This document shows positions 9,405 to 18,694 of a stretch of DNA of 64,000 nt, one piece after another; the first letter of the stretch is position 1; each line of letters starts with the position of its first letter. The notes beneath the pieces are model-generated. The model worked only from the letters and a program-made list of their open reading frames with translations. It was not told the origin of the DNA and did not search any database. A program made the position numbers and the translations under genes. The stretch is from assembly GCA_029562645.1 (NCBI GenBank), contig JAKQUI010000004.1:62001-126000 (forward strand), given 5' to 3'. The stretch is from Spirochaetota bacterium (GTDB lineage Bacteria; Spirochaetota; UBA4802; JAKQUI01).

Positions 9405-9537
9405 CCACCTCATCCCCCAACCCCTTCTCCCATAGGAGAAGGGGGGTGCCGCGAGTAACTTTTCGCGGAGCCTTCTCCTGTGGGAGAGGGCGGCCCGACG
9501 GTTCCCGAGCTAAGTCGAGGGGAAGGCGGGTGAGGTG
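9405..9537. repeat. Dispersed palindromic repeat, copy 1 (CACCTCAYCCC family)
   Basis: The segment begins CCACCTCATCCCCC and ends GGCGGGTGAGGTG, so its ends are inverted copies of each other. Inside are two short hairpins of the type CCTTCTCCCATAGGAGAAGG and CCTTCTCCTGTGGGAGAGGG. Copies with the same ends occur at 42180-42296 and, as a half element, near 52681-52721. It sits between the small membrane ORF and ccmC and encodes nothing itself. Confidence 0.75.
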
Positions 9538-9545
9538 AAACACTA

Positions 9546-10226
9546 ATGACACATGCACGGCTCATCACCTATGCGCTCCGCAGCATCTACTTATTGATGC
9601 CGCTCTCGATCGCGCTGTCGCTCCTGTGGGCGCCCCCCGCGGCGGTGCTGGGCGAGTCGAGCCGCATCCTGTACCTCCACGTCCCCATCGCCTGGGTCTC
9701 GGCGCTGGCCTTCGCGGTCGCGGGCGCGTTCGCGATCGCCTTTCTCGCCGACCGCACCGGGCGCGTCCGCCTGCTCGACGAGAAGGCGCACCACTCCGCC
9801 GAGCTCGGTTTCCTGTTCGCCGTCCTGGCGACCGCGACCGGCGCGGTGTGGGCGCGCGCCGCGTGGGGATCGTACTGGAACTGGGACCCGCGCGAGATGT
9901 CCATCACCTTCCTGCTGCTCATCTACGTGGCCTACTTTTCCCTGCGCGCGTCGTTGGCGGGCAGTCCCGCGCGCGGGCGCATCTGCGCGTCGTATCTCAT
10001 CATCGCGATGGCGGCGGCGCCGTTTTTCATCTTCGTCATGCCGCGCCTGTACCCGTCGCTCCACCCGGACCCCGTGATCAACCCGGACCGGAAGGTCCAC
10101 CTCGACGGCCGCATGCAGATCACGCTCGCGATCGCCGTCTGCTCGTTCACGCTGCTCTACGCGTATCTCATGCACCTGCGCGCCCGTATCGCATCGATCG
10201 CGCACCGCCGGGAGGGATCATCATGA
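9546..10226 (+). CDS. ccmC: Heme-handling protein CcmC
   Basis: The 226-aa protein has six transmembrane helices and the tryptophan-rich heme-handling (WWD) motif WGSYWNWDPRE near residues 107-118. Histidines flanking it (LYLHVPIAW near residue 44, and a second in the LHPDPVINPDRKVHLDGR region) are candidate heme ligands. CcmC loads heme onto CcmE at the periplasmic face. The start ATG lies 8 bp after the repeat element. It is followed by a ccmD-like gene whose start overlaps its last codons. Confidence 0.93.
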   Translation: MTHARLITYALRSIYLLMPLSIALSLLWAPPAAVLGESSRILYLHVPIAWVSALAFAVAGAFAIAFLADRTGRVRLLDEKAHHSAELGFLFAVLATATGAVWARAAWGSYWNWDPREMSITFLLLIYVAYFSLRASLAGSPARGRICASYLIIAMAAAPFFIFVMPRLYPSLHPDPVINPDRKVHLDGRMQITLAIAVCSFTLLYAYLMHLRARIASIAHRREGSS

Positions 10227-10540
10227 AATCACTCATCTTCGTCACCGTCATGCTGATGGCGCCTGCGGCGCTTATTATTCCAGCGACGCTTTTTTTCGAT
10301 ACGGCCGCACCGCATGGCTATACTCATCGAGCCGCGCCGTGTGATGCCGCGCATGCCAGCACGCGCGACAGCGCCGCAGAGAAGGCAGTACCGACCCAAC
10401 CGCCGCGCGAGGGGACATCGGCCACGGGCGAGCGAATTCCGCTTGTCGTCGTATCGATCATCGTGTGGATTGGGCTGGGAGCGTACCTGTACCGTATCGA
10501 CCGGAAGATTTCGCGCATTGAGCAGGGCCATGAAGATTAA
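10223..10540 (+). CDS. ccmD: CcmD-like small membrane protein with an N-terminal extension
   Basis: The 105-aa protein starts at 10223 (GGAGGG upstream) and overlaps the ccmC stop. The N-terminus is a signal-anchor-like hydrophobic stretch, and the middle is Pro/Thr/Ala-rich linker. The C-terminal third has one transmembrane helix ending GAYLYRIDRKISRIEQ, which resembles the CcmD signature of a helix followed by a basic coiled segment. CcmD helps release holo-CcmE from the CcmABC complex. Typical CcmD is much shorter, about 45-70 aa, so the leading half is unusual. Position between ccmC and ccmE supports the call; sequence alone gives moderate support. Confidence 0.65.
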   Translation: MKSLIFVTVMLMAPAALIIPATLFFDTAAPHGYTHRAAPCDAAHASTRDSAAEKAVPTQPPREGTSATGERIPLVVVSIIVWIGLGAYLYRIDRKISRIEQGHED

Positions 10541-10907
10541 TAACAAAATACTCATCGGGATGGGGGTGGCGCTGTGCGCGGGGATCGCGTTTTATTCATT
10601 GCGCGGCGCGATCACGCCCTACGTGAGCTTTGCGGAGGCGCGCTCGGGCCGCGCCTCGGTGCAGATCATCGGAAAGCTGGACACGCGCTCCCCGGTCCGC
10701 CATGAAAACGGCGCCATGCTCTTCACGATCGCGGACGATCGCGGCGAGCGCATGGACATCGCCTACCGCGGACCGAAGCCGCTCAACTTCGAGCACGCCG
10801 AGCAGGCCGTCGTCATGGGATCGTACGATCCGGCCGCGCGCCGGTTCGCGGCTGAAAAGCTCCTGGTCAAGTGCCCCTCGAAATACACGGCGGAACAGCG
10901 CCCATGA
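10530..10907 (+). CDS. ccmE: Heme chaperone CcmE, Cys-type (CxxxY) variant
   Basis: The 125-aa protein has one N-terminal membrane anchor (about residues 7-23) and an OB-fold heme-chaperone domain. The classical CcmE motif HxxxY, whose His binds heme covalently, is replaced by C-P-S-K-Y: Cys115 and Tyr119. This form is known from variant System I clusters of archaea and some bacteria that lack CcmH, and none is present here. The start ATG at 10530 overlaps the ccmD end and follows GCAGGG. The stop overlaps the ccmF start as ATGA. It carries heme from CcmC to CcmF. Confidence 0.9.
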   Translation: MKINNKILIGMGVALCAGIAFYSLRGAITPYVSFAEARSGRASVQIIGKLDTRSPVRHENGAMLFTIADDRGERMDIAYRGPKPLNFEHAEQAVVMGSYDPAARRFAAEKLLVKCPSKYTAEQRP

Positions 10908-13078
10908 ACGCCGGCCATCTTCTCACGATCGCCGCGCTGGCGGCGGCCGCGATCTCGCTGGTCTTCCGACTGCGCGACGCCATGGGCGCGGCCGGATCTG
11001 CCCGCCCGGCCCGGATCGCCTTCACCGCAAGCGGCATCGCCATGGCCGCGGCCATGGGACTCCTCGCCGCCGCCTTCGTGACCGAAAACTATTCCTACGC
11101 CTACGTGTACAACTACTCGTCGCGCGACCTCCCGCTCGCCTACAAGATCGCGGGGCTCTGGGCCGGCCAACAGGGGACCTTTCTGCTGTGGGCCTTCGTC
11201 CTCTACGCGATCGGGACGGTCCTGGACCGGGCGCGCGCGGGACAAAACAATATCGTCGTCGCGGTCCTCACCGTGCCGATGCTCTTCATCTTGCTTATCA
11301 TCGCGATGCCCGACTACTCGCCCTTTCGTTTCGTCTGGGACGCCATGCCCGACCGGATCGCCCCCGGCGCCGTCCCGGCCGATGGGGCCGGGCTCAACCC
11401 GCTCCTGCAAAACTTCTGGATGATCTCCCATCCGCCGGTGCTCTTCATCGGGTACGCGGCCGCGACCGTGCCCTTCGCCTACGCCATCGCCGCGCTCGTC
11501 CGAAACGACTTCACCGACTGGGCGGCGCGCGCCTATCCGTGGGCGCTGTTCACCATGGTATCGCTGGGGATCGGGATCTTCCTGGGCGGCTACTGGGCCT
11601 ATACGGTGCTCGGCTGGGGCGGGTACTGGGGATGGGACCCCGTCGAGAACTCGTCGCTTGTCCCGTGGCTTTCGACCGTGGCGCTCGTCCACGGGCTCAT
11701 CGTCCATCGGCGAAAACGCGCGCTCGTCAAATCGAACATCGCCCTCGCGCTCGTGACCTTCGTGCTCGTCTTCTACAGCACCTTCCTCACCCGCAGCGGG
11801 GTCCTGTCGAAGTTCTCCGTGCATTCGTTTGGGGACCTCGGGCTCTCGGCGCATCTGCTCGTTTTCATCGCGGCGACGGCCGCCGGCGGGATCGCCCTGT
11901 TCCTGTGGCGTCGCTCCTCGATGACCGCCGAGCCGCTGGGCGAATCCCTGCTGGGCCTTGACAACCTCATCGCCTGTGGCGTCGTGGTCCTGTGCGGCTA
12001 TGCCGCGTTCATTTTGATCGGCACCTCCATGCCCATCCTGTCGCGGATCGTTGTCCCGGAGGGCTCCTCCGTGAAGGCCGAATTCTACAACAACCTCTCC
12101 ATCCCGGCCGGCTTGCTCCTGCTCGCGCTCATCATCGCCGCGTCCCGTGCCGCATGGCCCCGCGCCGTCGGCCGATGGGCGGCCGCCATACTCGGGTGCG
12201 CCGCGATCGGCATCGGGATTGCGCTTAACGTTGGGAGCACGACGAACGCCTTCGCCTATCTCTTCGCCGCATTCGGGAGCCTCGCGGCCCTGCAGGCGCT
12301 GCATGCGATCGTGCGCGCGCCCTCCCGCAGGGCGATCGCTGCGCGGATCGCGCACTGTGGCGTGGGCGTCCTCGTCGTGGGATTTGTCACCTCGAACCTG
12401 CACTCGACGACGGCGCAGCGGGAGCTCACGCAGGGCGCGACCACCGCGGTCGGACCCCTCGAGATCGTCTTCGACGGGATCACCGGGCGCGACACGACCG
12501 CGCTCGCATTCACCGTGCGCGACGGCGGCCGGGAGCGCGCAATCAGGGCGCCGTATTTTGTCGACCAGCGTTCGGGCGCGCTCTATCGCGAGCCCTTCGT
12601 GATCCGCGGACTCGTGCGCGACGTCTATATCGCCCCCGCCGAATACCGGCCCGATGGCGGCGGCGGGACCCGCCTGCATCTCGAGAAGGGGAAGCCGCAG
12701 GCCGCGGATGGAACCGCCTTCGAGTTTCTGGGCTTTGACACGAAGCTCATGAACATGATGGCCGGCGCCGGCACCATCCTCGCGGAGGTGCGCGTGCGCG
12801 GCGCGGGCGGAACGCATACGGTGTCGCCGGGCCTCATCATCGAAAACGGAAAGGCGGTGGGGAACTACGACGCCGCCCTGCCCGGTACGCCCGCGAAGAA
12901 GATCGCGCTTCTGTCCATGAACGTAAGCGCGAAAGAGATCCACCTGCTGGTCACGGAGGGCGCGCCCCCTTCAGTTTTGGTTGACATCTCCTTCAAGCGA
13001 CTGATATGGTTGGTGTGGCTGGGAACGGTCGCCATCGCCGCCGGCGGGATCGTGGGATTGTTTCGATCACGCGAATGA
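10904..13078 (+). CDS. ccmF: Cytochrome c heme lyase CcmF
   Basis: From the ATG at 10904 (ATGA overlap with ccmE) this is a 724-aa membrane protein with more than a dozen hydrophobic segments. The heme-handling WWD motif reads WGGYWGWDPVENSS (about residues 235-250), and conserved His residues lie in the flanking helices (for example ISHPP and VALVHG). A large periplasmic domain (about residues 500-690) precedes a final helix. CcmF attaches heme to the CxxCH motif of apocytochromes. An in-frame upstream ATG at 10871 lies inside ccmE and is less likely. No thioredoxin-like ccmG or ccmH follows. Confidence 0.93.
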   Translation: MNAGHLLTIAALAAAAISLVFRLRDAMGAAGSARPARIAFTASGIAMAAAMGLLAAAFVTENYSYAYVYNYSSRDLPLAYKIAGLWAGQQGTFLLWAFVLYAIGTVLDRARAGQNNIVVAVLTVPMLFILLIIAMPDYSPFRFVWDAMPDRIAPGAVPADGAGLNPLLQNFWMISHPPVLFIGYAAATVPFAYAIAALVRNDFTDWAARAYPWALFTMVSLGIGIFLGGYWAYTVLGWGGYWGWDPVENSSLVPWLSTVALVHGLIVHRRKRALVKSNIALALVTFVLVFYSTFLTRSGVLSKFSVHSFGDLGLSAHLLVFIAATAAGGIALFLWRRSSMTAEPLGESLLGLDNLIACGVVVLCGYAAFILIGTSMPILSRIVVPEGSSVKAEFYNNLSIPAGLLLLALIIAASRAAWPRAVGRWAAAILGCAAIGIGIALNVGSTTNAFAYLFAAFGSLAALQALHAIVRAPSRRAIAARIAHCGVGVLVVGFVTSNLHSTTAQRELTQGATTAVGPLEIVFDGITGRDTTALAFTVRDGGRERAIRAPYFVDQRSGALYREPFVIRGLVRDVYIAPAEYRPDGGGGTRLHLEKGKPQAADGTAFEFLGFDTKLMNMMAGAGTILAEVRVRGAGGTHTVSPGLIIENGKAVGNYDAALPGTPAKKIALLSMNVSAKEIHLLVTEGAPPSVLVDISFKRLIWLVWLGTVAIAAGGIVGLFRSRE

Positions 13079-13117
13079 CGCGCTTCATTCAGCGCAACCG
13101 AGGAGATACCCTCTGGA

Positions 13118-13236
13118 TCATTGCGAGGGAAGCGAAGCAATCCGGCACTGGAGCGGGGCAATGCGTATTCCATATTTCAATTGACTTTTCCCCGTACCGA
13201 ATCAGATTGCTTCGTCGCGGCCGCTCCTCGCAATGA
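13118..13236. repeat. Inverted-repeat element (TCATTGCGAGG ends)
   Basis: The element starts TCATTGCGAGG and ends with its reverse complement CCTCGCAATGA. Inside these ends lies a second inverted pair, GAAGCAATC and GATTGCTTC, around an AT-richer centre. It fills most of the 201-bp gap between ccmF and smpB. It looks like a non-coding miniature mobile or REP-type repeat; no transposase is present. Confidence 0.7.
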
Positions 13237-13279
13237 CCGGTTCGGCAATCACGAGTACGTCGACTAAGCGACAAACGCC

Positions 13280-13744
13280 ATGAGCGAAGACACCTTCATC
13301 GACATCGTCGTTAACAAGAAAGCGCGCTTCGAATACGAGATCGTGGACACCTTCGAAGCGGGCTTGGTGCTCAAGGGCACCGAGGTGAAATCGGTCCGGC
13401 TGAAACAGGCGAGCATCCAGGAGTCGTATGCGCGCATCGCGAAGGGCGAGGTGTTCCTCGTGGGGATGAACATCACCCCCTACGCGCACGGCAACCGTTT
13501 CAACCACGACCCCCTGCGGGAGCGCAAGCTCCTCCTCCACCGGCAGGAGATCAAGCGCCTCACCGGCAAGGTGGCCGAACGCGGCTTCACGCTGGTGCCG
13601 CTCAAGCTCTACTTCAAAAACGGGAAAGTGAAGGTGCTTTTGGGCCTGGGCAAGGGGAAGACGACCCACGACAAGCGTAAGACCATCCAGAAACGCGAGT
13701 CCGACCGCGAGCTCCGGCGGGTCATCAAGGAATCGAAGCGGTAA
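13280..13744 (+). CDS. smpB: SsrA-binding protein SmpB
   Basis: The 154-aa protein matches SmpB throughout: NKKARFEYEI, the FEAGLVLKGTEVKS segment, a PYAHGN stretch, a LLLHRQEI helix, and a C-terminal basic tail rich in KGK/KR (KTTHDKRKTIQKRESDRE). SmpB binds tmRNA and rescues stalled ribosomes in trans-translation. The ssrA RNA gene is not recognisable next to it. The stop codon directly abuts the stop of convergent guaA with no intervening base. Confidence 0.95.
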   Translation: MSEDTFIDIVVNKKARFEYEIVDTFEAGLVLKGTEVKSVRLKQASIQESYARIAKGEVFLVGMNITPYAHGNRFNHDPLRERKLLLHRQEIKRLTGKVAERGFTLVPLKLYFKNGKVKVLLGLGKGKTTHDKRKTIQKRESDRELRRVIKESKR

Positions 13745-15313
13745 TCACTCCCACTCGATCGTTGACGGCGGTTTCGACGAAACATCGTAGACGACGCGGT
13801 TCACCCCCCGCACCTCGTTGATGATGCGGTTGGATACGCGCTTGAGCACCTCGTCCGGGATGGAGGCCCAGTCGGCGGTCATCGCGTCCACCGAGGTGAC
13901 GGCGCGCAGGGCGATCACGTTCTCGTAGGTGCGCTTGTCCCCCATCACCCCCACCGAGCGCACCGGCAGGAACACCGCGAAGGCCTGCCATATCTCGCGG
14001 TAGAGTCCCGCGCGTATGATCTCCTCGATAAAGATGTCGTCGGCCTCGCGGAGGACATCCAGCCGCTTCTCCGTGACCTCGCCGATCACGCGGATCGCGA
14101 GCCCCGGCCCCGGGAACGGGTGGCGAAAGAGGAGCTCGTCGGGCATGCCGAGCTCCTGGCCCAGCCGCCGCACCTCGTCCTTGAAGAGCTCCTTGAGCGG
14201 CTCGATCACCTTGCCCGACTTGATGAGCTTGAGCACCTCCGGCACGCGGTTGTGGTGGCTCTTGATGGTGTCCGACGGCCCCTTGGTGGACACCGACTCG
14301 ATCACGTCCGGGTACAGCGTGCCCTGCGCCAGGAAATCGAAACTTCCGATCTTCCGGGCCTCCTCTTTAAAGACGTTGATGAATTCGCGCCCGATGATCT
14401 TGCGCTTCTTCTCGGGATTCTCGACGCCCTTGAGGAGCTTCAAGAATCGCTTCGAGGCGTCCACGTAGATGAGGTTGAGCCTCAGATGTTTCTCGAAGCG
14501 CTCGATGACCTGCGCGGCCTCGTTCTTGCGCAACACGCCATTGTTCACAAAGACCGGATAGAGCCGATCGCCGATGGCCTTCTGCAGAAGCACCGCCGTC
14601 ACGGAGGAATCGACACCCCCGGAGAGGCCCAAGAGGACCGTGCCGTCCTTCACCTCGGCGCGGATCGCCTCGATGGACGAATCGATGAACGATTTCATGG
14701 ACCAGGTTGCCCTGAGCCCGCAGATCTCGAAGAGAAAGTTCTTGAGCACCTGCGTGCCGTTTACGGTGTGGTGCACCTCGGGATGGAACTGCACGCCATA
14801 GATGCGCCGCTCGTCGTTTCCGATCGCGGCGGTCTCGGCGTTGTCGGAGCTCGCGAGCACCGCAAAGCCCGCGGGGGGCGCGCTTACCTTGTCCCCGTGG
14901 CTCATCCACACGGTTTGGTGCGCATCGAGCCCGCGAAACAACGGAGAGTCGCCGGCAATGGTGATGGTCGCGCGCCCGTACTCCTTCGAGTGCGCCGGTT
15001 GCGATGTCCCCTTGAAGGCGTCCACGATCACATACAGACCATAGCAGATGCCCAGCACCGGGACGCCCAGGTCGAAGATGTCGGCGGTGATCCGCGGGGC
15101 GCCGTCCTCGTAGAGCGACGAGGGCCCGCCCGACAGGATGATCGCGGAGGGGCGCTCGCGCGTGATATCGTCGAGCGGGTGGAAGTAGGGGACGATCTCC
15201 GCGTACACGCCGAGCTCGCGCACGCGCCGCGCGATCAGCTGGGTGTACTGCGAGCCGAAATCGAGGATAATGACCCGCTCCGGGGGCAACGCGAGGGCGC
15301 CGTGATCGATCAT
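13745..15313 (-). CDS. guaA: GMP synthase (glutamine-hydrolysing)
   Basis: From the ATG at 15313 the protein is about 522 aa, the family length; the frame is open 37 codons further upstream. The N-terminal class I glutamine amidotransferase domain has the nucleophile Cys in LGICYG and the HPE of [10 protein letters not shown]. The central ATP-pyrophosphatase domain has the P-loop-like LSGGVDSSV. The C-terminal dimerisation/XMP-binding domain ends [15 protein letters not shown]. It converts XMP to GMP. The shorter start fits a promoter-like pair upstream (15351-15378) that would place transcription start near 15344. Confidence 0.95.
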   Translation of the reverse strand: MIDHGALALPPERVIILDFGSQYTQLIARRVRELGVYAEIVPYFHPLDDITRERPSAIILSGGPSSLYEDGAPRITADIFDLGVPVLGICYGLYVIVDAFKGTSQPAHSKEYGRATITIAGDSPLFRGLDAHQTVWMSHGDKVSAPPAGFAVLASSDNAETAAIGNDERRIYGVQFHPEVHHTVNGTQVLKNFLFEICGLRATWSMKSFIDSSIEAIRAEVKDGTVLLGLSGGVDSSVTAVLLQKAIGDRLYPVFVNNGVLRKNEAAQVIERFEKHLRLNLIYVDASKRFLKLLKGVENPEKKRKIIGREFINVFKEEARKIGSFDFLAQGTLYPDVIESVSTKGPSDTIKSHHNRVPEVLKLIKSGKVIEPLKELFKDEVRRLGQELGMPDELLFRHPFPGPGLAIRVIGEVTEKRLDVLREADDIFIEEIIRAGLYREIWQAFAVFLPVRSVGVMGDKRTYENVIALRAVTSVDAMTADWASIPDEVLKRVSNRIINEVRGVNRVVYDVSSKPPSTIEWE

Positions 15314-15350
15314 GGTGGTCCGTTTTTCTCCGTACATGGATTGCATCGGG

Positions 15351-15378
15351 AGCCTAGGGCGCGCCCGGTGGATGTCAA
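15351..15378 (-). promoter_or_regulatory. Possible sigma-70 promoter for guaA
   Basis: On the minus strand TTGACA (15378-15373) is followed after 16 bases by TAGGCT (15356-15351). The -35 box is a consensus match and the -10 box is weak. It would give a short leader ahead of the ATG at 15313. Confidence 0.4.
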
Positions 15379-15462
15379 ATATTTTTCTTGACGGATAACG
15401 CGGCCGGGCGGTTATCATAGACAATACTACCGGTACGAATCCGTACCGCCGACCGAGGAACC

Positions 15463-16623
15463 ATGAAGAAAAAAGCGCTCATCACCGGCATCACGGGACA
15501 GGACGGGGCCTACCTCGCCGAGCTCCTGATGAACAAGGGCTACGAGATCCACGGCATCAAGCGGCGCTCGTCCATGTTCAACACGCACCGCATCGACCAC
15601 CTGTATCAGGACCAGCACGAGTCCAACGTAAAGTTCTTCCTCCACTACGGCGACCTGACCGACTCCACCAACCTCATCCGCATCGTCCAGGACGTGCAGC
15701 CCGACGAGATCTACAACCTGGCCGCGCAGTCGCACGTGGCCGTCTCCTTCGAGACGCCGGAATACACCGCGAACGCCGACGCCATCGGCACCCTGCGCCT
15801 GCTCGAGGCGATCCGCATCCTCAAGCTCGAAAACAAGACGAAATTCTATCAGGCCTCCACCTCGGAGCTCTACGGCCTGGTGCAGGAGATCCCGCAGAAG
15901 GAGACCACGCCCTTTTATCCGCGCAGCCCCTATGCGGTCGCGAAGCTCTACAGCTATTGGATCGTCGTGAACTACCGCGAGGCCTACGACATCTTCGCCT
16001 GCAACGGCATCCTCTTCAACCACGAATCGCCCAACCGCGGCGAGACCTTCGTGACCCGGAAGATCACCCGCGCCGCGGCGCGGATCGCCCTGGGCCTGCA
16101 GAACATGATGTTCCTGGGCAACATGAACTCCAAGCGCGACTGGGGACATGCGCGCGACTACGTCGAGGGCATGTGGCTCATGCTCCAGCAGAAAACGCCC
16201 GGCGACTTTGTCCTTGCCACCGGCGAGACCAACACGGTGCGCACCTTCGTGGAGATGTCGTTTCACGAGCTCGGCGTCTCGGTCGAATGGAAGGGCGAGG
16301 GCGTCCACGAGAAGGGAAAAATCGCCGCTATCGACAAAGATGCGTTCATGAAAGCGATTGATGATGCCGCCCTCGCCGAGAAGGCGCTCAAGTCCTTGAA
16401 AACGGGCGCCATCGTCGTCGAGGTGGACCCGCGCTACTTCCGCCCCACCGAGGTGGACCTGCTCATCGGCGACCCCTCGAAGGCGAAGCGCGAGCTCGGC
16501 TGGGCGCCCAAGCGCTCTCTCCGCGATCTTGTTGGCGAGATGGTTCGCGAGGACGTCAGAGAAGCGCGCAAGGGCGTCCTCCTGCACGAGAGCGGCTATC
16601 GGGTGATGCGCTTCCATGAATAA
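15463..16623 (+). CDS. gmd: GDP-mannose 4,6-dehydratase
   Basis: The 386-aa extended short-chain dehydrogenase has the N-terminal NADP site [10 protein letters not shown], the GMD-specific [16 protein letters not shown] segment, the catalytic Thr/Ser/Glu region STSELYG, the YxxxK motif Y-A-V-A-K, and [16 protein letters not shown]. It converts GDP-mannose to GDP-4-keto-6-deoxymannose. GAGGAA precedes the ATG at good spacing. It overlaps the next gene, fcl, by 8 bp; the two form the GDP-L-fucose pathway and open the polysaccharide cluster. Confidence 0.96.
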   Translation: MKKKALITGITGQDGAYLAELLMNKGYEIHGIKRRSSMFNTHRIDHLYQDQHESNVKFFLHYGDLTDSTNLIRIVQDVQPDEIYNLAAQSHVAVSFETPEYTANADAIGTLRLLEAIRILKLENKTKFYQASTSELYGLVQEIPQKETTPFYPRSPYAVAKLYSYWIVVNYREAYDIFACNGILFNHESPNRGETFVTRKITRAAARIALGLQNMMFLGNMNSKRDWGHARDYVEGMWLMLQQKTPGDFVLATGETNTVRTFVEMSFHELGVSVEWKGEGVHEKGKIAAIDKDAFMKAIDDAALAEKALKSLKTGAIVVEVDPRYFRPTEVDLLIGDPSKAKRELGWAPKRSLRDLVGEMVREDVREARKGVLLHESGYRVMRFHE

Positions 16624-17716
16624 GGACTCGAGGATCTTCGTCGCCGGCGGGAGCGGCCTGGTGGGCGCCGCCATCATCCGCACCCTGCTTCAGAAGGGAT
16701 ACACGAACGTCATCGCGAGTTCGCACACCAGCCGCGTTGACAATGCGGGGGACCGGCGCGTTCCCGAATACCCGCTGGACCTCACCGACCAGGCGGCCAC
16801 GAACGAGTTCTTCCGGACGCACACGCCGGAATACGTCTTCATGTCGGCCGCGCGCGTCGGCGGGATCGCGGCGAACAGCACCTACGTAGCGGAGTTCATC
16901 TATCAGAACATCGCCATCGCGGCCAACGTCGTGCACGCGGCCCACACGCATGGCGTCACCAAGCTCCTCAACCTCGGCTCGTCGTGCATCTACCCCAAGC
17001 TCGCCCCGCAGCCCATGAAGGAGGACTACCTCCTCACCGGCCCGCTCGAGGAGACCAACGAGCCCTATGCGATCGCCAAGATTTCCGCCATCAAGCTGTG
17101 CCGCTACTACAACCAGCAGTACGGCACCAACTTCATCTCGGTGATGCCCACGAACCTCTACGGCCCCAACGACAACTACGATCTTTATAATTCGCACGTG
17201 CTCCCCGCGCTCATCCGCAAGTTCCACCTGGGGACGCTGCTCGAAAAAAACGATCTCGCGGCCATCCGCGCCGATTTCAACTTCTGGGAGCGCACCGACC
17301 GCTACGGCGCCATGAGCGACGCTGACATCATGCGGCTCATCGAAACCTTCGGGATCACGAAGGGCCGCGTCGCCGTGTGGGGGACCGGCAGCCCCTTCCG
17401 CGAGTTCCTGCACGTGGACGACGTGACCGACGCCTTCGTATTCTTGATGGAAAACTTCGACTACGCGGACATCGGCGAATTCATCAACATCGGCTACGGC
17501 GCCGATGTCACCATTCGCGAGGCGGCCGGGACCGTGAAGGACATCGTTGGCTTCACGGGCGAGCTGTATTTCGACACCACCAAGCCCGACGGCACGCCAA
17601 AGAAGCTCCTCGATGTCTCGCGCCTCTCCGCGCTCGGCTGGAAGGCGAAGATCCCGCTTCGCGACGGCATCGCGAACGCCTACGAGTGGTACGTACAGAC
17701 CGTGCCGTCGCGCTAG
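16616..17716 (+). CDS. fcl: GDP-L-fucose synthase
   Basis: The 366-aa epimerase/reductase has the nucleotide motif [12 protein letters not shown], the LGSSCIYPK segment with the conserved Ser-Ser-Cys, the YxxxK site in EPYAIAK, and LYGPNDNYD with the conserved NLYGPND element. It makes GDP-L-fucose from the Gmd product. It is somewhat longer than the usual ~320 aa owing to an insertion around residues 205-250 ([20 protein letters not shown] and after), a form seen in many bacteria. The ATG overlaps the gmd end. Confidence 0.93.
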   Translation: MNKDSRIFVAGGSGLVGAAIIRTLLQKGYTNVIASSHTSRVDNAGDRRVPEYPLDLTDQAATNEFFRTHTPEYVFMSAARVGGIAANSTYVAEFIYQNIAIAANVVHAAHTHGVTKLLNLGSSCIYPKLAPQPMKEDYLLTGPLEETNEPYAIAKISAIKLCRYYNQQYGTNFISVMPTNLYGPNDNYDLYNSHVLPALIRKFHLGTLLEKNDLAAIRADFNFWERTDRYGAMSDADIMRLIETFGITKGRVAVWGTGSPFREFLHVDDVTDAFVFLMENFDYADIGEFINIGYGADVTIREAAGTVKDIVGFTGELYFDTTKPDGTPKKLLDVSRLSALGWKAKIPLRDGIANAYEWYVQTVPSR

Positions 17717-17731
17717 GCGGACGGGCGCATC

Positions 17732-18694
17732 ATGGCACGACCGCCATTCTCCACCACCCGCCTGCTCGAGCGATCACGGTCCGCCGGAATGGACGACAAA
17801 ACGCCATCGGCCGCGATGCGCGGCGGGCTCCGCATGAACGGTTTCGTCAAGCGTTCGCGCCCGGGACTCCCGCTCGTCACCGTCGCGACCGTGTCGTACA
17901 ACGCCGCGGCCGACATCGAGGACACCATCCGCAGCGTCCTCGAGCAGACCTACGACAATGTGGAGTATCTCGTTATCGACGGCGGCTCGACCGACGGGAC
18001 TGTCGACATCATCCGCGCGCATGAACACGCCATCGACCTCTGGATCTGCGAACCGGACCGCGGCATCTACGATGCCATGAACAAGGGGATCGCGCTGGGA
18101 ACGGGCGATTGGTTTTCGTTCATGAACGCCGGGGACCGCTTCGCCGGCGATGATGTCCTCGCGCTGTTTTGCGATGCGCGCTTCGATGCGCATGCCCCCG
18201 GCATCGCGTACGGGGACACGATCGTCGTTGACGCGCAGAGTCGGGAGATTCTGTCGTCGGCGGGCGAGCTGCGGCTACGCGACTTCCACTACGATACGCC
18301 GGTCTGCCATCAGTCGCTGTTCACGAACCGAATGGCCTTCGAGGCGGTCGGCGCCTACTCTGCCGACCTGAAACTCATGGCCGACCTCGACTGGCTGGTC
18401 CGCTTCATGCGGCTGGGCGCGACGCGAACCTGCAACCGCTATCGCGTTGACCGCCCCGTCGCGCGCTATCGCATCGGCGGGAAGGGGTATTCGAGCGGAG
18501 AGCGAAACTATCTCGAGCGGTGGCGCGTGGCGCGTGCGTATTTCCCGCTTCGCGTTCGGGCGCGCTACCTCATCGGGTTCCCCCTGGAGATGGTCCTGAT
18601 CCGCCTTCGGCGCCTGGCGAAGCTCATCCTGGGCGATTCGGCAATAGCATATCGCTGGCGTCGATGGCGCATGGGCGGATCGTTGTCCCCGTAG
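17732..18694 (+). CDS. Family 2 glycosyltransferase (WcaA/WcaE-like)
   Basis: The protein is up to 320 aa; internal starts at 17789 or 17834 are also plausible because the first ~34 residues are outside the domain. The GT-A core begins at LVTVATVSYNAA, with the nucleotide-binding LVIDGGSTDGT and a DxD-like NAGDRF, and the catalytic-side segment DLKLMADLDW. It likely adds a sugar to an undecaprenyl-linked surface glycan. The stop codon lies inside a perfect 23-bp-arm palindrome (18682-18728), so the last three residues are encoded by the repeat. Confidence 0.88.
   Translation: MARPPFSTTRLLERSRSAGMDDKTPSAAMRGGLRMNGFVKRSRPGLPLVTVATVSYNAAADIEDTIRSVLEQTYDNVEYLVIDGGSTDGTVDIIRAHEHAIDLWICEPDRGIYDAMNKGIALGTGDWFSFMNAGDRFAGDDVLALFCDARFDAHAPGIAYGDTIVVDAQSREILSSAGELRLRDFHYDTPVCHQSLFTNRMAFEAVGAYSADLKLMADLDWLVRFMRLGATRTCNRYRVDRPVARYRIGGKGYSSGERNYLERWRVARAYFPLRVRARYLIGFPLEMVLIRLRRLAKLILGDSAIAYRWRRWRMGGSLSP

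Noticed and set aside
13079-13279. Possible ssrA (tmRNA) gene next to smpB
   Set aside because: The gap is too short for tmRNA and is mostly the inverted-repeat element.
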